Of a stretch of DNA of 10,021 bases, positions 1 through 5,618 are shown in pieces. A program made the position numbers and the translations under genes. Position 1 is the first letter of the stretch; each line of letters begins with the position of its first letter. The notes beneath the pieces are model-generated. The model saw nothing but the letters and a program-made list of their open reading frames with translations. It was not told the origin of the DNA and made no database searches. This DNA comes from an uncultured Pseudomonas sp. (lineage in GTDB: Bacteria > Pseudomonadota > Gammaproteobacteria > Pseudomonadales > Pseudomonadaceae), in contig NZ_CAMPHN010000157.1 in assembly GCF_946885885.1 (NCBI RefSeq), forward strand, positions 1-10,021, read 5' to 3'.

Positions 1-3
1 AGA

Positions 4-32
4 CTTGAACCTCGCGCCCAGCGCCCCCACAT
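4..32 (+). promoter_or_regulatory. Candidate sigma-32 (heat-shock) promoter of hslVU
   Basis: CTTGAA at 4-9 matches the sigma-32 -35 element. CCCCACAT at 25-32 matches the -10 consensus CCCCATNT in six of eight positions, and the spacer is 15 bases, within the usual range. Transcription would begin near 39-42, giving a leader of about 36 bases before the hslV TTG. A heat-shock promoter is expected for this operon from E. coli. The assignment is by consensus only. Confidence 0.7.
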
Positions 33-77
33 GAGTCTGCATTGGGCATTTTCGCCCCGCTGCGTGGAGACTCTCCC

Positions 78-608
78 TTGACCACTATCGTTTCAGTACG
101 CCGCAACGGCAAAGTCGTCATGGGCGGCGACGGCCAGGTATCGCTCGGCAATACCGTGATGAAAGGCAACGCGAAAAAAGTCCGTCGCCTCTATCACGGC
201 CAGGTATTGGCAGGCTTCGCCGGCGCCACCGCAGATGCCTTCACCCTGTTCGAACGCTTCGAAGGCCAGCTCGAAAAACACCAAGGCCATCTGGTGCGCG
301 CCGCCGTCGAACTGGCCAAGGATTGGCGCACCGATCGCTCCCTGAGCCGCCTGGAGGCGATGCTCGCGGTCGCCAATAAAGACGCATCCTTGATCATTAC
401 CGGCAATGGCGACGTCGTGGAGCCCGAACACGGCTTGATCGCCATGGGTTCCGGCGGCGGCTTCGCCCAGGCGGCGGCCATGGCGCTGCTGCAGAAGACC
501 GAGCTGAGCGCCCGGGAGATCACCGAAACCGCCTTGAATATCGCCGGCTCCATCTGCGTCTTCACCAATCAGAATCTAACCATCGAGGAAGAAGACTGCG
601 CCGAATAA
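78..608 (+). CDS. hslV: HslV (ClpQ), ATP-dependent protease proteolytic subunit
   Basis: This is the peptidase subunit of the HslVU (ClpQY) cytoplasmic protease. Two hexameric rings of HslV degrade proteins unfolded and fed in by the HslU ATPase. I start it at the TTG at 78, because this gives 176 residues (the E. coli length) and places the catalytic Thr directly after the initiator Met (M-TTIVSVRR), where it becomes Thr1 after processing. Counting from that Thr, Asp17 and Lys33 of the N-terminal-nucleophile active site are present (GGDGQVSLG and NAKKVRR), and the conserved [11 protein letters not shown] segment follows. GGAGA at 66-70 is a ribosome binding site 7 bases upstream. A further upstream TTG at 42 in frame would add 12 residues and bury the Thr nucleophile, so it is rejected. 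hslU follows after 27 bases, in the same operon. Identification is very secure. Confidence 0.97.
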   Translation: MTTIVSVRRNGKVVMGGDGQVSLGNTVMKGNAKKVRRLYHGQVLAGFAGATADAFTLFERFEGQLEKHQGHLVRAAVELAKDWRTDRSLSRLEAMLAVANKDASLIITGNGDVVEPEHGLIAMGSGGGFAQAAAMALLQKTELSAREITETALNIAGSICVFTNQNLTIEEEDCAE

Positions 609-635
609 GCGCGGCTTCTGCCGGAGTAGCCCTGC

Positions 636-1973
636 ATGTCCATGACCCCTCGCGAGATCGTCCACGAACTCAACCGCCATATCATCGGCCAGGACGACGC
701 CAAGCGCGCCGTGGCCATTGCCCTGCGCAACCGCTGGCGGCGCATGCAGCTGCCGCTGGAACTGCGCGCCGAAGTCACGCCGAAGAACATCCTGATGATC
801 GGCCCCACCGGTGTCGGTAAAACCGAGATCGCCCGCCGTCTGGCGAAATTGGCCGGCGCGCCCTTCATCAAAGTCGAGGCCACCAAGTTCACCGAGGTCG
901 GCTATGTCGGTCGCGACGTCGAATCGATCATTCGCGATCTGGCCGACGCCGCGGTGAAAATGCTCCGCGAGCAGGAAATCATCCGCGTGCGCCACCGTGC
1001 CGAAGACGCCGCCGAAGAACGCATCCTCGATGCCTTGCTGCCGCCGGCCCGTCAAGGCTTCGGCGATGAGCCGGTACACCAGGATTCCAACACCCGCCAG
1101 CTGTTCCGCAAGCGCCTGCGCGAAGGCCAATTGGACGACAAGGAGATCGAAATCGAGATCGCCGAAGCGTCCGCCGGTATCGAGATCATGACCCCACCGG
1201 GCATGGAGGAGATGACCAGCCAGTTGCAGAACCTGTTCTCCAACATGGGCAAGGGCAAGAAGAAAAACCGCAAGATCAAGGTCAAGGAAGCGCTTAAACT
1301 GGTGCGCGACGAAGAGGCCGCGCGCCTGGTCAACGAAGAAGAATTGAAGGCCCGCGCCCTCGAAGCCGTGGAGCAGAACGGCATCGTCTTCATCGATGAA
1401 ATCGACAAGGTCGCCAAGCGTGGCAATGTCGGCGGCGCCGACGTCTCCCGCGAGGGCGTGCAGCGCGACCTGCTGCCGCTGATCGAAGGCTGCACGGTCA
1501 ACACCAAACTGGGCATGGTCAAAACCGACCATATCCTGTTCATCGCCTCCGGCGCCTTCCACCTGAGCAAACCGAGCGATCTGGTGCCGGAACTGCAGGG
1601 CCGCCTGCCGATCCGCGTCGAACTCAAGGCCTTGTCGCCGGAAGACTTCGAACGCATTCTCAGCGAGCCCCAGGCCTCGCTGACCGAGCAATATGCTGCG
1701 CTGCTCAATACCGAAGGCTTAGGCATCGAGTTCGTCGCCGAGGGCATCAAGCGAATCGCCGAGATCGCCTGGCAGGTCAACGAGAAGACCGAAAACATCG
1801 GCGCACGTCGCCTGCATACCTTGCTCGAACGTCTGCTCGAGGAAGTCTCGTTCAGCGCCGGCGACTTGGCCGGGCAGCAGAATGGCGCGCCCATCGTGAT
1901 CGATGCGGCCTACGTCAACAGCCACCTCGGCGAGCTGGCGAAGGACGAAGATCTGTCGCGTTATATCCTCTAA
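636..1973 (+). CDS. hslU: HslU (ClpY), AAA+ unfoldase of the HslVU protease
   Basis: This hexameric AAA+ ATPase recognises, unfolds and translocates substrates into HslV. The 445 residues are close to the family norm (443 in E. coli). Visible in order: Walker A GPTGVGKT (56-63); the pore loop GYVG (89-92) that grips substrate; a charged intermediate (I) domain around 110-240; Walker B VFIDEID (251-257); the sensor-2 segment GARRLHT (389-395); and the C-terminal tail SRYIL, which in the family docks into HslV and activates it. GGAG at 623-626 is the ribosome binding site, 9 bases before ATG. The gene is 27 bases after hslV and is probably cotranscribed from the heat-shock promoter. No truncation or missing motif is seen. 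Confidence 0.97.
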   Translation: MSMTPREIVHELNRHIIGQDDAKRAVAIALRNRWRRMQLPLELRAEVTPKNILMIGPTGVGKTEIARRLAKLAGAPFIKVEATKFTEVGYVGRDVESIIRDLADAAVKMLREQEIIRVRHRAEDAAEERILDALLPPARQGFGDEPVHQDSNTRQLFRKRLREGQLDDKEIEIEIAEASAGIEIMTPPGMEEMTSQLQNLFSNMGKGKKKNRKIKVKEALKLVRDEEAARLVNEEELKARALEAVEQNGIVFIDEIDKVAKRGNVGGADVSREGVQRDLLPLIEGCTVNTKLGMVKTDHILFIASGAFHLSKPSDLVPELQGRLPIRVELKALSPEDFERILSEPQASLTEQYAALLNTEGLGIEFVAEGIKRIAEIAWQVNEKTENIGARRLHTLLERLLEEVSFSAGDLAGQQNGAPIVIDAAYVNSHLGELAKDEDLSRYIL

Positions 1974-1978
1974 GAGCA

Positions 1979-2054
1979 GCCTCAAGCGGCAAGCTACAAG
2001 CCACAAGCGTCCCGCTTCAACTTGTAGCTTGAGGCTTGCGGCCTGGAGCTTCCC
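1979..2054. repeat. Heptamer-phased intergenic repeat with hairpin between hslU and DUF971 gene
   Basis: A perfect 11-base inverted repeat, CAAGCTACAAG (1990-2000) and CTTGTAGCTTG (2021-2031), encloses a smaller stem AAGCG/CGCTT (2005-2009 and 2013-2017). The right half runs as 7-base units, GCTTGAG-GCTTGCG-GCCTGGA-GCTTCCC (2027-2054), straight up to the next ATG, so the repeat supplies the ribosome binding site GGAG (2045-2048). No T-run follows the stem, so it does not look like a simple rho-independent terminator. A related copy lies at 9927-9958. This resembles dispersed palindromic repeats common between Pseudomonas genes; its role is unknown. Confidence 0.75.
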
Positions 2055-2429
2055 ATGCACATCCCCACCGCGATCAAGCTGCACAAAGCCAGCAAGACCC
2101 TGGAACTGCAATACGGCCCCGCCGAGCGCTACGATCTGCCTGCGGAGTTCCTGCGCGTGCATTCGCCCTCGGCCGAAGTGCAAGGGCATGGCAGGCCGAT
2201 CCTGCAAACCGGCAAACTGCACGTGGGCCTGATGCATGTCGAGCCGGCGGGCAACTATGCCCTGAAACTGTATTTCGACGATGGGCACGATAGCGGCCTG
2301 TTCACCTGGGAATACCTCTACCGCCTGGCCACCCAGCACGATTCGCTGTGGGCGGACTACCTCGCGGCGCTCAGCGCAGCGGGAAAATCCCGCGATCCCG
2401 ACGAGTCCGCGGTAAGGCTCCTGCTATAG
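2055..2429 (+). CDS. DUF971 protein (gamma-butyrobetaine hydroxylase-like N-terminal domain)
   Basis: This is a 124-residue protein consisting of one DUF971/GBBH-like N-terminal domain (PF06155 type). In eukaryotic gamma-butyrobetaine and trimethyllysine hydroxylases this fold precedes the oxygenase domain; in bacteria it also occurs alone or fused to Mrp/ApbC-type proteins. Its biochemical role here is not established. The conserved blocks LPAEFLRVHSPSAEVQGHG (28-46) and FDDGHDSGLFTWEYLY (74-89) are present. No cysteine occurs anywhere, so the Cys-based zinc site of the human enzyme is absent. GGAG at 2045-2048 is 6 bases before ATG. It sits between hslU and phaC1, the position of PA5055 in P. 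aeruginosa. Family assignment is firm; function is unknown. Confidence 0.85.
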   Translation: MHIPTAIKLHKASKTLELQYGPAERYDLPAEFLRVHSPSAEVQGHGRPILQTGKLHVGLMHVEPAGNYALKLYFDDGHDSGLFTWEYLYRLATQHDSLWADYLAALSAAGKSRDPDESAVRLLL

Positions 2430-2525
2430 CGTGGCGGCGGAGAAAGCCAAGACCGACAAGTGGGCGACATGCAGCGCCGCTGCCTATATGCCCAAATGCA
2501 TGCACACTCCACGAATAACCCCCGG

Positions 2526-2544
2526 TTAGAACGCATTTTCTAAT
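2526..2544 (+). promoter_or_regulatory. Candidate PhaD operator upstream of phaC1
   Basis: TTAGAACGCATTTTCTAAT contains perfect 6-base inverted arms, TTAGAA and TTCTAA, separated by 6 bases. Read in the direction of transcription it matches 14 of 19 bases of a motif upstream of phaI (9473-9491). PhaD of P. putida is known to act at both the phaC1 and phaI promoters, so a shared palindrome is a reasonable operator candidate. The TCTAAT inside it could also serve as a -10 element, which would give the same conservation. Assigning PhaD to it is inference. Confidence 0.45.
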
Positions 2545-2640
2545 CGTTATCGGCATACTCTGCGCGCCTCGGCCCACTTCGAGGCCAGCTTGCACAAATC
2601 AGAAAACTCGGGTAACCAGGGGCTATGGAAAAGCTTTCTG

Positions 2641-2656
2641 CGTCGGACTTCCGACG
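2641..2656. promoter_or_regulatory. Palindrome / hairpin in the phaC1 leader
   Basis: CGTCGGA (2641-2647) and TCCGACG (2650-2656) are perfect inverted arms with a 2-base centre. It could be a protein operator or, if transcribed, a short hairpin about 115 bases before the phaC1 start. It lacks a following T-run, so it is not a terminator. I find no second copy in the window. Confidence 0.4.
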
Positions 2657-2771
2657 TATTGGTAATCGCGGATGGTTCCGCCCCTGTTAAACCCGGCCAT
2701 TACTCGGCCTTCGGCCTTGTAAGCGCATAGTCGTACGCCGGTATCCGTCTCAGGACAATGGAGCGTTGTAG

Positions 2772-4451
2772 ATGACCGACAAAAGCAATGACGATTTGAA
2801 ATCGCAGGCATCAGAGAACACCCTTGGCGTAAATCCGGTTATTGGTATTCGCGGCAAGGATATTCTTTCTGCGGCACGGCTCGTGCTCAGGCAAGCGGTT
2901 AAGCAACCCTTCCACAGCGTTAAGCATGCTGCTCATTTCGGCATTGAATTGAAAAACGTGCTGCTCGGCCAGTCGGAGCTGCAACCCGAACCCGGCGATC
3001 GCCGCTTCGTCGACCCGGCCTGGAGCCAGAACCCACTCTACAAGCGCTATCTGCAAACGTACTTGTCCTGGCGCAAGGAATTACACGACTGGATCGAGCA
3101 CAGCAACCTATCGGAGCAGGATGCCAGCCGCGGCCACTTCGTGATCAACTTGCTGACCGATGCCATGGCGCCGAGCAATACCCTGGCTAACCCGGCCGCG
3201 GTGAAGCGTTTTTTCGAAACCGGCGGCAAAAGCCTGCTCGACGGCCTTTCCCATATGGCCAAGGACATCGTTCACAACGGCGGTATGCCGAGCCAGGTGA
3301 ACATGTCGGTGTTCGAGGTCGGCAAGACCCTGGCCACTACCGACGGTGCGGTTATTTTCCGCAACGAAGTGCTAGAACTGATCCAGTACAAGCCGACCAC
3401 GGAGCAAGTGCTCGAACGTCCGCTGCTGGTGGTACCGCCGCAAATCAATAAATTCTACGTATTCGACCTGTCGCCGGAAAAAAGCGTGGCGCGCTTTCTC
3501 CTGCGCAATGGCGTGCAGACCTTCGTCGTCAGTTGGCGCAACCCGACCAAGGCGCAACGCGAGTGGGGACTTTCGACCTATATCGATGCCCTCAAGGAAG
3601 CCATCGACGTGGTCTGCTCGGTGACCGGCAGCCCGGACGTGAACATGCTCGGCGCCTGCTCCGGCGGCCTGACCACCGCATCGTTGCTCGGCCACTATGC
3701 GGCCCTGGGCGAGCAGAAGGTGAATGCCCTGACCCTGTTGGTCAGCGTGTTGGATAACCGTCTGGAAACCGATGTCGCCTTGTTCGCCGACGAGAAAAGC
3801 CTGGAGGCCGCCAAGCGCCGCTCCTATCAGGCCGGCGTACTGGAAGGCAGCGACATGGCCAAGGTATTCGCCTGGATGCGCCCGAACGACTTGATCTGGA
3901 ATTACTGGGTCAACAACTACCTGCTCGGTAACGAGCCGCCGGTATTCGACATTCTGCATTGGAACAACGACACCACCCGCCTGCCCGCCGCACTGCATGG
4001 CGAATTCATCGAGATGTTCAAGACCAACCCGCTGATTCGCAGAAACGCGCTGGAAGTGTGCGGCACCCCGATAGACTTGAAAAAGGTCACCTGCGACCTC
4101 TACTGCGTGGCCGGCACCACCGACCACATCACCCCCTGGGAGTCATGCTATAAATCGGCAGGCCTGTTCGGCGGAAAATGCGAATTCGTACTGTCCAACA
4201 GTGGTCATATCCAAAGCATCCTCAATCCGCCGGGTAACCCCAAGGCACGTTATATGACCAATACCGAAATGCACACCAGCCCTAAAGCCTGGCAGGAAAG
4301 CGCAACCAAACACGCCGATTCCTGGTGGCTGCATTGGCAAAACTGGCTGGCCGAACGCTCCGGCAAAAGCAAAAAGGCGCCCGCCAATCTGGGCAACAAG
4401 AGCAATCCGCCCGGCGCCGCGGCGCCCGGCACCTACGTTCACGAGCGCTAA
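2772..4451 (+). CDS. phaC1: PhaC1, class II PHA synthase
   Basis: This enzyme polymerises (R)-3-hydroxyacyl-CoA, mainly C6-C14, into medium-chain-length PHA at the granule surface, releasing CoA. The 559 residues are the normal class II length. The N-terminal domain (about 1-200) precedes an alpha/beta-hydrolase catalytic domain with the lipase-box-like GACSGG, in which Cys296 is the nucleophile. Asp451 (TTDHITPW) and His479 (SNSGHIQ) complete the triad. The C-terminus PGTYVHER is typical of Pseudomonas PhaC1. Of the positions studied for substrate range in Pseudomonas sp. 61-3 PhaC1, residue 130 is Asp here (Glu in 61-3), with Ser325, Ser477 and Gln481 retained. GGAG at 2760-2763 lies 8 bases before ATG. 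phaZ follows after 114 bases. Confidence 0.97.
   Translation: MTDKSNDDLKSQASENTLGVNPVIGIRGKDILSAARLVLRQAVKQPFHSVKHAAHFGIELKNVLLGQSELQPEPGDRRFVDPAWSQNPLYKRYLQTYLSWRKELHDWIEHSNLSEQDASRGHFVINLLTDAMAPSNTLANPAAVKRFFETGGKSLLDGLSHMAKDIVHNGGMPSQVNMSVFEVGKTLATTDGAVIFRNEVLELIQYKPTTEQVLERPLLVVPPQINKFYVFDLSPEKSVARFLLRNGVQTFVVSWRNPTKAQREWGLSTYIDALKEAIDVVCSVTGSPDVNMLGACSGGLTTASLLGHYAALGEQKVNALTLLVSVLDNRLETDVALFADEKSLEAAKRRSYQAGVLEGSDMAKVFAWMRPNDLIWNYWVNNYLLGNEPPVFDILHWNNDTTRLPAALHGEFIEMFKTNPLIRRNALEVCGTPIDLKKVTCDLYCVAGTTDHITPWESCYKSAGLFGGKCEFVLSNSGHIQSILNPPGNPKARYMTNTEMHTSPKAWQESATKHADSWWLHWQNWLAERSGKSKKAPANLGNKSNPPGAAAPGTYVHER
2781..2789 (+). promoter_or_regulatory. Possible Hfq/Crc (A-R-N) site at the phaC1 start
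   Basis: AAAAGCAAT, just inside the phaC1 coding start, reads as three A-R-N triplets (AAA AGC AAT), the pattern bound by the Hfq distal face. In P. putida, Crc represses phaC1 translation through an A-rich site at this place. The version here is short and imperfect against AANAANAA, so Crc control is only a possibility. Confidence 0.25.
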
Positions 4452-4476
4452 TCGGCTGAGTATTGCGCGACATTCG

Positions 4477-4515
4477 CCGGCAGCACTAGGAAGTGCCGCT
4501 CGCCAGTGCGGCCGG
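4477..4515 (+). promoter_or_regulatory. Hairpin(s) between phaC1 and phaZ
   Basis: CCGGCAGCACT (4477-4487) pairs with AGTGCGGCCGG (4505-4515) at 10 of 11 positions. The CACT part can instead pair with a nearer AGTG (4492-4495) in a shorter stem, so the two folds exclude each other. No T-run follows directly, so this may act as a partial terminator, an RNA-processing site or an attenuator rather than a full stop. Function is inferred only from fold potential. Confidence 0.4.
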
Positions 4516-4540
4516 GAAGGTCTAACCAGCATTTCAATTC

Positions 4541-4560
4541 TTAGGGCTTCTTAGGGCTTC
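4541..4560 (+). repeat. 10-base tandem duplication before phaZ
   Basis: TTAGGGCTTC occurs twice with no gap, at 4541-4550 and 4551-4560, ending 5 bases before the phaZ ATG. The second copy provides the only Shine-Dalgarno-like sequence (AGGG at 4553-4556). The duplication therefore doubles the ribosome-binding element and changes leader length. It looks like a slippage or duplication event. Confidence 0.9.
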
Positions 4561-4565
4561 TGCGC

Positions 4566-5426
4566 ATGTCGTTACCTTTCATATTCCGCACCATCGAGCT
4601 GGATGGCCAAACCATTCGTACCGCTGTGCGCCCCGGCAACAGCAAGATGGCACCATTGCTCATCTTCAACGGCATCGGCGCCAACCTCGAACTGGTGATG
4701 CCGTTCGTCAAGGCGCTCGATCCCGATCTGGAAGTGATCGCCTTCGACGTCCCGGGCGTCGGCGGCTCCTCCACGCCCAGCACGCCCTATCGCTTCCCGG
4801 GCTTGGCCAAGCTGGCCGCCCGCATGCTCGACTACCTCGATTACGGGCAGGTCAATGCGATCGGCGTGTCCTGGGGCGGCGCCCTGGCGCAACAGTTCGC
4901 CCACGACTACCCCGAGCGCTGCAAGAAACTGGTGCTCGCCGCCACTTCGGCCGGTGCGGTGATGGTGCCGGGCAAGCCGAAGGTACTGTGGTGCATGGCC
5001 AGCCCGCGGCGCTACGTGCAACCGTCCTACGGCGTATTGATCGCCCCGGATATCTACGGCGGCGCCTTCCGCCGCGACCCGAGCCTGGCCATGGCGCACG
5101 CCAGTAAAATCCGCTCCGGCGGCAAGATGGGTTACTACTGGCAGCTGTTCGCCGGCCTTGGCTGGACCAGCATCCATTGGCTACACAAGATTCGCCAGCC
5201 GACCCTGGTGCTGGCGGGGGACGACGACCCGCTGATTCCATTGATCAATATGCGTTTATTGGCATGGCGTATCCCTAACTCGGAACTTCATGTAATCGAT
5301 GATGGTCACTTATTCCTGGTAACGCGCGCCGAGGCAGTAGCGCCGATCATCATGAAATTTCTCGCCGAGGAGCGCCAACGCGCGGTGATGCACCCGCAGC
5401 CTGCTCGTGCCGTTGAAAGGACGTAG
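4566..5426 (+). CDS. phaZ: PhaZ, intracellular medium-chain-length PHA depolymerase
   Basis: This serine hydrolase is attached to the granule and releases (R)-3-hydroxyalkanoates from stored PHA. The 286 residues are about the family length (283 in P. putida). It is a single alpha/beta-hydrolase domain: oxyanion-side motif FNGIGAN (34-40), DVPGVGGSS (61-69), nucleophile elbow GVSWGG with Ser102, Asp221 in LAGDDDP, and His248 in DDGHLFL. These match the catalytic triad numbering of the P. putida enzyme. The ribosome binding site is weak (AGGG at 4553-4556, 9 bases before ATG, inside a tandem duplication). It lies between the two synthase genes, the standard order in Pseudomonas. The last residues, RAVERT, differ from P. 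putida, a normally variable region. Confidence 0.96.
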   Translation: MSLPFIFRTIELDGQTIRTAVRPGNSKMAPLLIFNGIGANLELVMPFVKALDPDLEVIAFDVPGVGGSSTPSTPYRFPGLAKLAARMLDYLDYGQVNAIGVSWGGALAQQFAHDYPERCKKLVLAATSAGAVMVPGKPKVLWCMASPRRYVQPSYGVLIAPDIYGGAFRRDPSLAMAHASKIRSGGKMGYYWQLFAGLGWTSIHWLHKIRQPTLVLAGDDDPLIPLINMRLLAWRIPNSELHVIDDGHLFLVTRAEAVAPIIMKFLAEERQRAVMHPQPARAVERT

Positions 5427-5550
5427 GTTCGCCCGCATCGCCCCCGTATGCATCGTTACAGTGCTAAGCCGATATCTTCGCTCGAACGCAGGGCCATCCC
5501 CCTTGCCAAGAATCGGCTCGTGCTCGCTGCCATGAGGCTCGCGCACACCT

Positions 5551-5566
5551 TGGTATAAGCTTTGCT
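5551..5566 (+). promoter_or_regulatory. Candidate sigma-54 (-24/-12) promoter of phaC2
   Basis: TGGTATAAGCTTTGCT has the invariant GG (5552-5553) and GC (5564-5565) separated by exactly 10 bases. The -12 box is TTGCT and the -24 box is TGGTAT, against TGGCAC. Transcription would start near 5577, about 42 bases before the phaC2 ATG. The same stretch holds TATAAG, a possible sigma-70 -10, but I see no good -35 for it. I did not identify an enhancer-binding site. This is a consensus match only. Confidence 0.45.
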
Positions 5567-5618
5567 GCTTAAGTTGTAACCCTTGAAGTCTCACGGCTTG
5601 ACGACGGAGTGTTGCCCT

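Larger units (their letters stand above)
2430..2771 (+). promoter_or_regulatory. 342-base non-coding control region of phaC1
   Basis: No gene is supported here. Visible elements are: a small stem GCAGC/GCTGC (2471-2475 and 2479-2483) after the DUF971 gene; the near-palindrome TTAGAACGCATTTTCTAAT (2526-2544); a weak -10-like CATACT (2554-2559); a near-perfect palindrome CGTCGGA-CT-TCCGACG (2641-2656); a small GGCC-TTC-GGCC stem near 2710-2720; and the phaC1 ribosome binding site GGAG (2760-2763). I cannot fix a -35/-10 pair with confidence. If transcription starts near the 2526-2560 elements, the phaC1 leader exceeds 200 bases and contains the 2641 hairpin. Confidence 0.5.

Noticed and set aside
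42..77. Upstream TTG start for hslV
   Set aside because: It would add 12 residues before the catalytic threonine, which must become N-terminal, and it has no ribosome binding site.
31..81. Short open frame from ATG 31 overlapping the hslV start, and an open stretch from base 1 in the same frame
   Set aside because: It overlaps the sigma-32 promoter, has no ribosome binding site and resembles no protein I know; it is probably non-coding.
576..1691. 371-codon open frame antisense to hslU
   Set aside because: It is a shadow of a GC-rich gene; hslU is intact with all motifs, and the antisense protein shows no recognisable domain.
2466..2482. Sigma-54-like GG-N10-GC upstream of phaC1
   Set aside because: Only the GG and GC spacing fits; the -24 and -12 boxes lack the TGGCA and TTGC bases.
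3372..4127. 251-codon open frame antisense to phaC1
   Set aside because: It is a compositional shadow; an equivalent frame lies opposite phaC2 (6420-7313) because the two genes are paralogous.
5583..5618. TTG start extending PhaC2 by 12 residues
   Set aside because: The ATG at 5619 has a good ribosome binding site and gives the family-standard N-terminus.
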